Of a DNA stretch of 17,162 nucleotides, positions 1 through 7,579 are shown in pieces (the first letter of the stretch is position 1; every line of letters begins with the position of its first letter). The notes below the pieces were generated by a model. That model searched no databases. It saw only the letters and a list, made by a program, of their open reading frames with translations, and was not told the DNA's origin. Position numbers and translations under genes: made by a program. Origin of the DNA: Rubritepida sp. (lineage in GTDB: Bacteria; Pseudomonadota; Alphaproteobacteria; Acetobacterales; Acetobacteraceae); NCBI GenBank assembly GCA_007129145.1, contig SKWC01000332.1:1-17162 (forward strand), written 5' to 3'.

Positions 1-39
1 GCGCATCTGCGCCGGCGTGAGCAGGAACGGGACGGACAT
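1..39 (-). CDS. N-terminus of a gene running off the window, possibly an IS5-type transposase
   Basis: Thirteen codons are visible, reading MSVPFLLTPAQMR. A good ribosome binding site (GGAGG on the minus strand, about 45-52) sits just upstream of the ATG at 39. The pattern of a short start, then PF-L-T-x-x-QM, resembles the first residues of many IS5-family DDE transposases, which begin in the style of MS-x-x-FWLT-x-x-QM. This is recalled similarity over a very short stretch. No catalytic residue is inside the window, so the identity is tentative. Confidence 0.4.
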   Translation of the reverse strand, partial: MSVPFLLTPAQMR

Positions 40-110
40 GGCAGAACCTCCGCCCCGTTGAGAATCACGGCCGCCCGCGTCGCCGCAAGCAGATTAATGG
101 GTCCTGAGCC
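1..110 (-). mobile_element. Possible right end of an IS5-type insertion sequence
   Basis: If the partial gene at 1-39 is a transposase, the element should end within about 100 bases of its start. Read on the minus strand from 110, the sequence GGCTCAGGACCC looks like an insertion-sequence terminus. It lies next to CTAG (110-113), which fits the CTA/YTAR-type target preference reported for IS5-family elements. The other end and the target duplication lie outside the window. The segment 40-109 contains no other gene. The boundary is an inference. Confidence 0.3.
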
Positions 111-772
111 TAGCCTTCCAAGACCTTGCGGTAGTTGGCGCGCGCCGTCTCGAAGCGGGGCGCGACGAGGCGCTTCGCGGCCTCGGGCGCGCGGTCCGGG
201 TGGCCGGCGGCGAAGGGCGGCGCGGGGTCGTATTCGATGCTGAGCTGGATGGATTGCGCGACATCTGGCCCGGCGATCTCGGCCACCAGGGTCAGGGCGA
301 AGTCGATGCCGGAGGTCACGCCGCCGGCGGTGATCACATGGCCGTCGCGCACCACGCGGGCCGGTTCGTAGGTCGCGCCGACCAGGGGCAGCAGGTCGGT
401 GTAGGCCCAGTGGGTGGTGGCGCGGCGGTTCTGCAGCAGCCCCGCCCGGCCGAGGACGAAGGCGCCGGTGCAGACCGAGGTGACGTAGCGCGCGCCGGGG
501 GCCTGGCGCGACACGAAGTCGAGCACCGCCTGGTCCTGCATGGCGCCCAGCACGCCGCCGCCGCCGGGTACGCAGATCAGGTCCAGCTGCGGGGATTCCG
601 CGAAGCTGTGGGTCGGCACGAGGCCGAGGTTGCAGTCGCTCGGCACCGCGTCGCGCGTGGCGGCGAGGATGTGCACCGCGCTGCCGGGCAGGCGGTGGAG
701 CACCTGCAGCGGCCCGGTGAAGTCGAGCTGCGTCAGGTTGGGGAAGAGCACGAAGCCGATGTTCATGGACAT
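110..772 (-). CDS. inhA: DJ-1/PfpI-family protein, isonitrile hydratase-like
   Basis: A 220-residue cytoplasmic protein of the DJ-1/PfpI (GATase1-like) superfamily. The nucleophile elbow SVCTGAF places the reactive cysteine at C101, followed by VLGRAGLL and RRATTHW. D17 lies in the N-terminal LDFTGP motif. GGVTSGID near residue 150 and QLSIEYDPAPPF near 176-187 are typical of the isonitrile hydratase branch. That enzyme in Pseudomonas putida converts isonitriles to N-substituted formamides and, as I recall it, also uses D17 and C101. The start at 772 is chosen over upstream alternatives because AGGA lies 8 bases before it and the protein then begins at the family N-terminus. It is divergent from the RidA gene. 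Its stop codon touches the suspected insertion-sequence end, so the last residues may not be native. Substrate is unproven; a regulator-like or chaperone role in the same superfamily is possible. Confidence 0.8.
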   Translation of the reverse strand: MSMNIGFVLFPNLTQLDFTGPLQVLHRLPGSAVHILAATRDAVPSDCNLGLVPTHSFAESPQLDLICVPGGGGVLGAMQDQAVLDFVSRQAPGARYVTSVCTGAFVLGRAGLLQNRRATTHWAYTDLLPLVGATYEPARVVRDGHVITAGGVTSGIDFALTLVAEIAGPDVAQSIQLSIEYDPAPPFAAGHPDRAPEAAKRLVAPRFETARANYRKVLEG

Positions 773-881
773 GCGCACGATCCTGCCCGGGCCGCGCGGC
801 GGCGTCCAGGATGGCGGCGCGCTCTTGCCGCCGGCACGGGAGGCGGCCTTAATCGGCGCGACATCCAGGGAGTGCCACGAC
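773..881. promoter_or_regulatory. Divergent intergenic region between the isonitrile hydratase-like gene and the RidA operon
   Basis: This 109-base gap must hold promoters for both directions. On the plus strand a weak sigma70-like pair is visible: TTGCCG at 825-830 and TTAATC at 849-854, separated by 18 bases. The downstream ribosome binding site is AGGGAG about 9 bases before the ATG at 882. No clear operator palindrome was seen. The promoter call rests only on two imperfect hexamers. Confidence 0.3.
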
Positions 882-1346
882 ATGTCGAGCATCGAGGAGC
901 GCCTGGGCGCGCTCGGCCTCACGCTGCCGGAGCCGGCGAGCCCGGTGGCCAACTACATTCCCTTCACCGTCTCGGGGCGGATGCTGCTGATCTCGGGCCA
1001 GGTGCCGCGGCGCGAGGGGAAGATCTGGCCGGTGGGGCAGCTGGGCGCGGGGGTCAGCCTGGAGGATGGCCAGGCGGGGGCGGCGAATTGCTTCCTGCAG
1101 ATCCTGGCGCATGCGCGCAACGCGGCGGGCGGCGATCTGTCGCGCATCACGCGGGTGCTGCGGCTGACGGGGTATGTGAACTCGGCGCCGGGCTTCGGGG
1201 ACCAGCCGGCGGTGATCAACGGCGCCTCGGACCTGGCGGTGGCGGTGTTCGGCGAGGCCGGGCGGCATGCGCGGAGCGCGGTGGGGGTGGCGGCGCTGCC
1301 CGGGGGTGCCGCGGTCGAGGTCGAGGCGATCCTGGAACTCGCCTGA
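882..1346 (+). CDS. RidA (YjgF/YER057c/UK114) family protein
   Basis: A 154-residue protein of the RidA superfamily, whose archetype hydrolyses reactive enamine/imine intermediates released by PLP enzymes. The conserved core is visible: FTVSGRMLLISGQVPR (28-43), LTGYVNS (95-101), and HARSAVGVAALPGGAAVEVE (129-148). R131 is the likely substrate-carboxylate-binding arginine. The long insertion and the ARSAVGVA-LP motif point to the subfamily with roughly 150 residues rather than canonical 130-residue RidA. The start at 882 has AGGGAG about 9 bases upstream. It is the first gene of the eight-gene plus-strand train, with 19 bases before the acyltransferase gene. Its role here is probably metabolite damage control, though this subfamily is poorly characterised. 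Confidence 0.88.
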   Translation: MSSIEERLGALGLTLPEPASPVANYIPFTVSGRMLLISGQVPRREGKIWPVGQLGAGVSLEDGQAGAANCFLQILAHARNAAGGDLSRITRVLRLTGYVNSAPGFGDQPAVINGASDLAVAVFGEAGRHARSAVGVAALPGGAAVEVEAILELA

Positions 1347-1365
1347 TCCGCCCCAGATAAGCGGA

Positions 1366-2517
1366 ATGGACAGCCCGGCGCCGCTCAACCTCTCCCTGCA
1401 TCCGGCGATCGCGGAGATCCCGGCGGCGGAGTGGGATGGCTGCGCGGGGGACAACCCCTTCGTGAGCCATGCCTTCCTGTCGGCGCTGGAGGATTCGGGC
1501 AGCACGGGGCGGCGGACGGGGTGGTTCCCCCGGCACATCGCCCTGCGCGACGAGGGGGGCGCGCTGCTGGCCTGCGCGCCCGGCTACGCCAAGACGAATT
1601 CCTACGGCGAATATGTGTTCGACCATGGCTGGGCGGATGCGCTGGAGCGGGCGGGCGGGCGGTATTACCCGAAGCTGCAGGTGGCCGCACCCTTCAGCCC
1701 GGTGCCCGGGGCGCGGCTGCTGCGCCGGCCGGGCGTGCCGGTGGCGGCGCTGGCCGAGGCGATGCGCCAGGCGATGGAGGCCAGCGAGGCGTCGTCGGTG
1801 CATGTGACCTTCTGCACGCGCGAGGAATGGGAGGCGCTGGGCGCCTGCGGCTGGCTGCAGCGGGTGGGGGTGCAGTTCCACTGGCACAACCGCGGCTATG
1901 CGGATTTCGAGGATTTCCTGGGCGCGCTGGCCTCGCGCAAGCGCAAGCAGCTGCGGCGCGAGCGCCGGTCGGTGGCGGAATCCGGGCTGGTGCTGCGGAC
2001 CCTGCGCGGGGCCGAGATCACCCCCGCGCATTGGCGCGCCTTCAACAGCTTCTACCGCAACACGGTCGATTCCCGCTGGGGCGGGGCCTATCTGACCGAC
2101 GCCTTCTGGCCGCTGCTGGGCGAAAGGCTGGGCGAGCGCGTGGTGCTGATGCTGGCCGAGCGCGAGGGCGTGCCGGTGGCGGGTGCGCTGAACCTGCTGG
2201 GACGCGAGGCGCTGTATGGCCGCAACTGGGGCTGCACCGAGGAGGTGCCCTTCCTGCATTTCGAGCTGTGCTACCTGCGCGCCATAGACTTCGCCATCGC
2301 GCATGGGCTGCCGCGGGTCGAGGCCGGCGCGCAGGGCGAGCACAAGATCCAGCGCGGCTACCTGCCGTCCGAGACCTATTCGGCGCATCTGATCGCCCAT
2401 GCCGGGCTGTCGCGCGCGGTGGAGAATTTTTTGGAGGCCGAGCGGCCGGCGGTGCGGGCGCGGATGGCGGAGCTGGCGGAACTCTCGCCCTATCGCCGGG
2501 AGGATGGGGCCGAGTGA
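1366..2517 (+). CDS. FemAB-like/GNAT-fold acyltransferase (DUF482, PF04339)
   Basis: A 383-residue protein of the DUF482 family, often annotated as peptidogalycan biosynthesis protein or GNAT N-acetyltransferase. Landmarks are YGEYVFDHGWA (80-90), KLQVAAPFSPVPG (103-115), the basic RKRKQLRRER (191-200), GRNWG (285-289) and EAGAQGEHKIQRGY (319-332). The last is the most diagnostic block. Length is normal for the family. The fold is predicted to transfer an acyl or aminoacyl group, but the acceptor is unknown. No signal peptide or membrane segment is seen, so it is cytoplasmic. It lies 19 bases after RidA, a pairing I recall from other alphaproteobacteria. Its end overlaps the EamA gene by 14 bases, which suggests translational coupling. 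Confidence 0.85.
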   Translation: MDSPAPLNLSLHPAIAEIPAAEWDGCAGDNPFVSHAFLSALEDSGSTGRRTGWFPRHIALRDEGGALLACAPGYAKTNSYGEYVFDHGWADALERAGGRYYPKLQVAAPFSPVPGARLLRRPGVPVAALAEAMRQAMEASEASSVHVTFCTREEWEALGACGWLQRVGVQFHWHNRGYADFEDFLGALASRKRKQLRRERRSVAESGLVLRTLRGAEITPAHWRAFNSFYRNTVDSRWGGAYLTDAFWPLLGERLGERVVLMLAEREGVPVAGALNLLGREALYGRNWGCTEEVPFLHFELCYLRAIDFAIAHGLPRVEAGAQGEHKIQRGYLPSETYSAHLIAHAGLSRAVENFLEAERPAVRARMAELAELSPYRREDGAE

Positions 2518-3424
2518 GGGCGCGCTTGCGCCGGCGCGGGTGATCATCGCCTACGGGCAGCTTGCGGCCTCGATGGCGCTGGTGGGCGCCAATGTGGCGG
2601 TGGCCAAGCTGCTGGCCGAGGCGCTGCCGATCGCGCTGGTCGCCTTCCTGCGCTGCGGCCTGGCGGTGCTGGTGCTGCTGCCGCTGGTGGCCTGGCGCGA
2701 CGGGCTGGTGCGGGTGCCGCCCGTGGTGCGGCGCGCGCTGTTCTGGCAGGCGGTGTTCGGCACGGCCATCTACAATGCGGGGCTGCTGGCGGGGCTGCGG
2801 CTGACCTCGGCGCTGGAGGGGGGCCTCGTGCTGGCCAGCCTGCCCGCGGTGGTGGCGCTGGGCAGCTTCCTGTGGCTGCGCGAGGCGTTGAGCCCGCGGC
2901 AATGGCTGGCAGCCGGGCTGGCCGGGGTGGGAATGGCGGCGCTGACGCTGGCGCGGCTGGGTGGCCTCGGCGGCGGTGGCTCGGGGCTGGGCAATCTGCT
3001 GGTGTTCGTGGGGGTCTGCGGCGAGGCGGCCTATGTGCTGCTGGCGCGGCGCGTGGCGGGCGCGGTGCCGGTGCTGACGGCGGCGCTGTGGATGCAGGCA
3101 TTCTCGGTGCTGGTGCTGCTGCCCTTCGCCATGCCGGGGATCGGCGCGGTGGCGGCGCTGGCCGATCCGTGGCTGCTGGGGCTGCTGGTGTTCCACTCGC
3201 TGACCAACAGCGTGCTGTGCCTGCTGCTGTGGTATGCCGGGCTGCGCCGCGTGCAGGCGGGGGTGGCGGGCGTCTTCACCCTGTTCCTGCCGGCGAGTGC
3301 GGCGCTGGTGGCGGTGGTGTTCCTGGGCGAGGCCTTCGGCGCGGTGCATGGGCTGGGCTTCGGGCTGATGCTGGGGAGCGTCTTGCTGGCGACCTGGCCG
3401 GGGCGTTACCGTTCCCGGGCATGA
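2504..3424 (+). CDS. EamA-family (DMT superfamily) inner-membrane transporter
   Basis: A 306-residue integral membrane protein with about ten hydrophobic segments arranged as two EamA repeats. This is the usual form of drug/metabolite exporters for amino acids, nucleotides or related compounds. The first repeat begins with IIAYGQLAASMALVGANVAV and includes ALPIALVAFLRCGLAVLVLL. The second begins near GNLLVFVGVCGEAAYVLLAR, and the C-terminal block is VAGVFTLFLPASAALVAVVF. The ATG at 2504 lies inside the end of the preceding gene with GGGAGG directly abutting it, which is an unusually short spacing. A GTG at 2539 is a possible alternative start. Its stop overlaps the next start as ATGA (3421-3424). 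Direction and substrate cannot be read from sequence. Confidence 0.88.
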   Translation: MGPSEGALAPARVIIAYGQLAASMALVGANVAVAKLLAEALPIALVAFLRCGLAVLVLLPLVAWRDGLVRVPPVVRRALFWQAVFGTAIYNAGLLAGLRLTSALEGGLVLASLPAVVALGSFLWLREALSPRQWLAAGLAGVGMAALTLARLGGLGGGGSGLGNLLVFVGVCGEAAYVLLARRVAGAVPVLTAALWMQAFSVLVLLPFAMPGIGAVAALADPWLLGLLVFHSLTNSVLCLLLWYAGLRRVQAGVAGVFTLFLPASAALVAVVFLGEAFGAVHGLGFGLMLGSVLLATWPGRYRSRA

Positions 3425-5412
3425 AAGCCTGGGTTGAGATGACGGCGGCGGCCTTGTGCGCGACCCCAGCGGAGGAGGTCGCGGCGCGGCTGGCCTACGC
3501 CCAGGCGGCGCGGCACGGCAGCCTGGAACTGACCCAGCGCGCTTCCTGGGTGGATATGCTGCGCGGCTTGCAGGCGGCGCTGGCCGTTGTGGACCGCGCG
3601 GATTGGCGGGTGCTGCTGGAATACGACCTGCTGCGGCTGCACAAGCGCGCCGATGCGGTGCTGCTGACCGACCGCGCCGTGGTGGTGGTCGAGTGGAAGA
3701 ACCATGCGCGCGGCTTCGCGCCGGCCGATCTGCGGCAGGTGGAGGATTACGCGCTCGACCTGCATGACTTCCACGCCGGCTGCCGGGCGCATCCGGTGGT
3801 GCCGCTGCTGGTGGCGACGGAGGCGCCTGCCACCCCCTTCGCGCCGCCGCTGCTGTGGCAGGGGGTGGTGCCGCCCATGGGCTGTAATGCGGCGGGGCTT
3901 GGCGCGCGGCTGGGCGCGATCATGCAGGGGATGGGCGCGCCGGCGCGGCCGCTCGATGCCGATGCCTGGCTGCGGGCGCCCTATCGGCCGGTGCCCTCGG
4001 TGCTGGAGGCGGCGCAGATGCTGTTCGACCGGCATCGCAGCGCCGAGATGACCGAGGCGCGGGCGGATGCGGCCAATCTGACGCGCACCACGGCGGCGGT
4101 GGCCCGCGCGCTCGATCAGGCGCGCGCCGACGGCGGGCGGGTGGTGGTGTTCGTCACCGGCATCCCCGGCGCGGGCAAGACGCTGTGCGGGCTGAACATC
4201 GTCTTCGGCGCGCTGCGCGCGCATGGCGCGGCCTTCCTGACCGGCAATGCGCCGCTGATCGCGGTGCTGCGCGAGGACCTGCGCCGCCGCGCCGGGGAAC
4301 GCCGCGACGCCGCCCGCACCGCGCTTCAGAACGTGCACCGCTTCCTGGAACACCATGTGCTGCGCCCCGATGAGGCGCCGGAGGCGCGCGTGATCGTCTT
4401 CGACGAGGCGCAGCGCGCCTGGAACCAGGCGCAGGCGACGCGCGACACCCAGCGGCGCGTCAGCCGCCTCAGCTTGAGCGAACCCGCCCACACGCTGGAG
4501 ATCATGGGCCGGCATGCCGGCTGGTCGGCCATCGTGGCGCTGATCGGCAATGGGCAGGAGATCAACACGGGCGAGGCCGGGCTGGCGGAATGGGGGCGGG
4601 TGATCGCCGGGACGCCGGGCTGGCGGGCGGTGGCGGCGCCGCGGGTGCTGCGGGGCGATGACCCCATGCAGCGGCTGCATGATGGGCCGGCACCCTGGCT
4701 CAGCCTGGATGACGCGCTGGACCTGACCGTGCCGATGCGCGCCATCCGCGCGCCGCAGGGCGCGGCCTGGGTGGATGCGCTGCTGCGCGGGGAAGTGGAT
4801 GAGGCGGCCGGCATCGCGCGCGCGGGCGCCCTGCCGTATTTCCTGACGCGTGACCTGGGCGCGCTGCGCGACGGGTTGCGCCACCTCACGCGCGGGGAAA
4901 GGCGGGCGGGGCTGGTGGCCTCGGCGGGCGCGCGCCGGCTGCGCGCCGATGGGCTGGGGGTGCAGGTGCCGAAGGTGGAGAACTGGTTCCTGGACCGCTG
5001 GCCGGATGTGCGCGCATCCGACGCGCTGGAGACCTTTGCCACCGAATACGACTGCCAGGGGCTGGAGCTTGACCTGGTGGGGCTGGCCTGGGGCGGCGAC
5101 ATGGTCCGCAGCGGGCCTGGCTGGGGCATGCGGGCCTTCAGCGGGACGCGCTGGCAGGTGGTGCGCCAGGCGCAGGACCGCGCCTTCATCCTGAACACCT
5201 ATCGCGTGCTGCTGACCCGCGCGCGCTACGAGACCATCATATGGGTGCCGCGCGGCAGCGCCGCCGACGACCCCTTCCACGACCCGACGCGCCCCGCCGC
5301 CGAGCTGGACGCGATCGCGGATTTCCTGGCGGCCTGCGGCGCCCGGCCGCTGCCTGCCCCGCTGCCTGCCCCACTGGCGGCATCGGTGGCGGCGGCCCCT
5401 TCCCTCCTCTGA
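3421..5412 (+). CDS. PD-(D/E)XK-like nuclease fused to a DUF2075 (Schlafen-type) superfamily 1 helicase
   Basis: A 663-residue two-part protein. Residues 60-95 contain LLEYDLLRLHKRADAVLL followed by VVVVEWK, giving E68, D78 and E91-x-K93. This is the spacing of a PD-(D/E)XK nuclease core, similar to NERD-type domains. Residues 240-610 form a P-loop helicase/NTPase: Walker A GIPGAGKT (247-254), Walker B VIVFDEAQ (324-331), a motif III-like ALIGNGQEI (373-381), FATEYDCQGLELD (539-551) as motif V, and LNTYRVLLTRAR (591-602) as motif VI with an arginine finger. The middle (about 100-215) links the two. All core motifs look intact. It is predicted to bind and remodel nucleic acid and to cut it. 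DUF2075/Schlafen-group helicases occur in several anti-phage contexts, but this one sits in a housekeeping-looking operon, coupled by ATGA to the EamA gene. A defence role is an inference; repair or RNA processing is equally open. Confidence 0.82.
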   Translation: MKAWVEMTAAALCATPAEEVAARLAYAQAARHGSLELTQRASWVDMLRGLQAALAVVDRADWRVLLEYDLLRLHKRADAVLLTDRAVVVVEWKNHARGFAPADLRQVEDYALDLHDFHAGCRAHPVVPLLVATEAPATPFAPPLLWQGVVPPMGCNAAGLGARLGAIMQGMGAPARPLDADAWLRAPYRPVPSVLEAAQMLFDRHRSAEMTEARADAANLTRTTAAVARALDQARADGGRVVVFVTGIPGAGKTLCGLNIVFGALRAHGAAFLTGNAPLIAVLREDLRRRAGERRDAARTALQNVHRFLEHHVLRPDEAPEARVIVFDEAQRAWNQAQATRDTQRRVSRLSLSEPAHTLEIMGRHAGWSAIVALIGNGQEINTGEAGLAEWGRVIAGTPGWRAVAAPRVLRGDDPMQRLHDGPAPWLSLDDALDLTVPMRAIRAPQGAAWVDALLRGEVDEAAGIARAGALPYFLTRDLGALRDGLRHLTRGERRAGLVASAGARRLRADGLGVQVPKVENWFLDRWPDVRASDALETFATEYDCQGLELDLVGLAWGGDMVRSGPGWGMRAFSGTRWQVVRQAQDRAFILNTYRVLLTRARYETIIWVPRGSAADDPFHDPTRPAAELDAIADFLAACGARPLPAPLPAPLAASVAAAPSLL

Positions 5413-5429
5413 CGCAACGCCGCATTTCC

Positions 5430-6314
5430 ATGCATGCTGTGCCGATGCGCGCCCTGCTGCTTGCCCTTCTGCTGCTCCTCGCCGTGCCGCTGCATGCGGC
5501 GGAGCTGCGCCTCGTCACCTGGAACATCGCCTGGCTGACCACCCGGCCGGCCGGGGATCCGATGCTGCCCGAGTCGGTGCGGCCGCGCGCGCCGGCGGAT
5601 ATCGCGCTGCTGCGCGGCTATGCGGCGCGGCTGGCGGCGGATGTGGTGGCGCTTCAGGAGGTGGAGGGCCCCGAGGCGGCGGCGCTGGTCTTCGACCGCG
5701 CGCAGTGGCGCTTCTTCTTCCCCGATGAACGTGACGTGCAGCGCGCGGGCTTCGCGGTGCGGCGGGGGATCGCGGCGCGGCAGAACCCGGATCTGGCGGA
5801 GCTCGACACCGCGCCGCGCGCACGGTTCTCGCAGCGGCGGGGCACGGACATCACGATCAGCCATGGCGGGCAGGAGTTGCGGCTGCTGTCCATCCACCTC
5901 AACTCGGGCTGCTGGGGCGGACCAATGGAGCCGCAGAGGGACCGCAACTGCGCCACACTGGCGCGCCAGGCTGAGGTGCTTGCGGGCTGGATCGCGGCGC
6001 GCGAGGCGGAGGGCGCAGACTGGGCCATATTGGGCGACTTCAACCGCCGCATGGAGCATCCGCGCGACGAGATGACGGCGATCCTGGGCGCGGCCGGGCG
6101 GTTCGGGCGGCCCACCCGGGGCCAGTCCAACCCCTGCTGGGCCGATGCGCGCGGTGGGCGGCCCTTCATCAGCCACATCCTGCTGGGCGGGGCGGCGCGG
6201 GGCTGGTGGCGGCAGGGCGCGCTGGAGGTGGTGGTCTATGCCGAGCGCGGGCGGGCCTACCGGCAGCGGCTGTCGGACCATTGCCCCATCGCCGTGACGC
6301 TGCGCCTGCCATGA
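5430..6314 (+). CDS. Exported endonuclease/exonuclease/phosphatase-fold protein
   Basis: A 294-residue protein with an N-terminal signal peptide. A basic MRAL is followed by a leucine run and likely cleavage after LHAA near residue 24, so it acts in the periplasm or outside. The EEP (DNase I-like) motifs are in order: VTWNIAW with N32, ALQEVEG with E77, SIHLNSGC with H156, ILGDFNRR with D203 and N205, and SDHCPI with D283-H284. Cysteines C161 and C174 could form a disulfide. The position that normally reads D-H/D-Y before the last motif is FISHILL here, with S248 where an aspartate is expected, which may lower or alter activity. Start 5430 is preferred; M6 at 5445 is an alternative and neither has a strong ribosome binding site. 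Substrate could be nucleic acid, phosphoinositide-like lipid or another phosphoester. Confidence 0.82.
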   Translation: MHAVPMRALLLALLLLLAVPLHAAELRLVTWNIAWLTTRPAGDPMLPESVRPRAPADIALLRGYAARLAADVVALQEVEGPEAAALVFDRAQWRFFFPDERDVQRAGFAVRRGIAARQNPDLAELDTAPRARFSQRRGTDITISHGGQELRLLSIHLNSGCWGGPMEPQRDRNCATLARQAEVLAGWIAAREAEGADWAILGDFNRRMEHPRDEMTAILGAAGRFGRPTRGQSNPCWADARGGRPFISHILLGGAARGWWRQGALEVVVYAERGRAYRQRLSDHCPIAVTLRLP

Positions 6315-7579
6315 AGGGCTTCGTCACCATCACCCTGCCGCTGGCGTCGGTCGGCTTCATCAACCAGGCGGCGCGGATGGTGCTGGCGCTGATCGGGCCG
6401 CTGCTGGCGCTGGAGTTCGGGCTCTCGGCCAGCGACCTCGGGCTGCTGGCGGCGGTGATGTTCATCGCCTATGCGGCTGCGCAGCTGCCGGTGGGGGTGG
6501 CGCTGGACCGCTACGGGCCGCGGCGGGTGCAGGCGGTGCTGTGCAGCACCGCGGCGCTGGGCTTCGGGCTGTGCGCCATGGCCGATGGGCCCTTCATGCT
6601 GGGGGTGGGGCGCGTCATCACCGGGGTGGGGATCGCGGCGGCGCTGATGGCGATGCTGACGGCGCATGCGCGCTGGTTCCCGCGCGCGCGGGTGGCGGCG
6701 CTGACGGGGGGTGGCGTGTTCATCGCCTCGCTGGGTGGGATGGCGGCGACCCTGCCCATGCAGAGCCTGCTGCCGCTGGTGGGCTGGCGCGGCGGCTTCG
6801 TGATCCTCGGCGTGATGACGCTGGCGGCGGCGGTCTGGATATGGCTGTCGGTGCCGGAGGATGCGCGGCCGGCCGGGACCGCGCCCGCCCGCAGCCTCGC
6901 GCGCGAGATCGCGGCCTTCGGGCCGATCCTGACGCATCCGGATTTCCTGCGCTTCACGCCGCCCATCATCGTGCTGTCCACCATGAACTTCGTCTATTCG
7001 GGGCTGTGGGCGGGGCCCTGGCTGCGCGATGTGGGCGGGCTGGACGACGGCCCCCGCGCGCTGGTGCTGCTGATCTATGCGGGCGGGATGGCGGTGGGGG
7101 CCATCGCCATCGGGCAGGCGGCCAGCCTGTCGCAGGCGCGCGGCGCCTCGCCATTGCTGGTGCCGATGGCGGCGGTGGTCGCGCAATTCGTGCTGCAGCT
7201 GGTGTTCATCTTCGTCGCCCTGCCCGGCTGGGTGGCGATCGCGGCAGTGTGGTTCCTGTTCTCCTTCTTCGGGGCCACCGGGCCCATCGGCTATGGCGCG
7301 GTGGGGCAGCGCTTCGGGCCGGAGCTGGCGGGGCGGGTGTCCACCGCCATCAACTGCGCCATGCTCGTGCTGGTGTTCATCCTGCAATACGTCATCGGCG
7401 CCATCCTCGATTTGTGGCCGCGCACCGCCGATGGCGGCTGGGACCCGGCGGGCTATGGCTGGGCGATGGGGCTAACGGCGGTGCTGCAGGGGGGGGCGCT
7501 GCTCTGGGCCTGGCGTCCCTGGACTGGGCGGCCCCGGACTTGGCGGCGTGGAGCGGTGGTGCCAGCATCGCAGCCATGA
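6311..7579 (+). CDS. Major facilitator superfamily transporter
   Basis: A 422-residue inner-membrane protein with about twelve hydrophobic segments. The MFS motif A between segments 2 and 3 is recognisable as GVALDRYGPRRVQ (62-74). A second half begins after a polar linker around residues 190-215 (PEDARPAG to the LAREI region). The GVGRVITGVGIAAALMAML block matches the segment 4 pattern. The ATG overlaps the stop of the EEP gene by four bases, and its own stop overlaps the PPK2 start in the same way, so it is translationally coupled on both sides. The substrate cannot be inferred. The last 20 residues are rich in arginine, tryptophan and proline and are probably a cytoplasmic tail. Confidence 0.9.
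   Translation: MKGFVTITLPLASVGFINQAARMVLALIGPLLALEFGLSASDLGLLAAVMFIAYAAAQLPVGVALDRYGPRRVQAVLCSTAALGFGLCAMADGPFMLGVGRVITGVGIAAALMAMLTAHARWFPRARVAALTGGGVFIASLGGMAATLPMQSLLPLVGWRGGFVILGVMTLAAAVWIWLSVPEDARPAGTAPARSLAREIAAFGPILTHPDFLRFTPPIIVLSTMNFVYSGLWAGPWLRDVGGLDDGPRALVLLIYAGGMAVGAIAIGQAASLSQARGASPLLVPMAAVVAQFVLQLVFIFVALPGWVAIAAVWFLFSFFGATGPIGYGAVGQRFGPELAGRVSTAINCAMLVLVFILQYVIGAILDLWPRTADGGWDPAGYGWAMGLTAVLQGGALLWAWRPWTGRPRTWRRGAVVPASQP

Noticed and set aside
2042..3349. Long minus-strand frame rich in Gln, His and Arg
   Set aside because: It is the typical antisense translation of GC-rich codons in the acyltransferase and EamA genes and lacks any domain.
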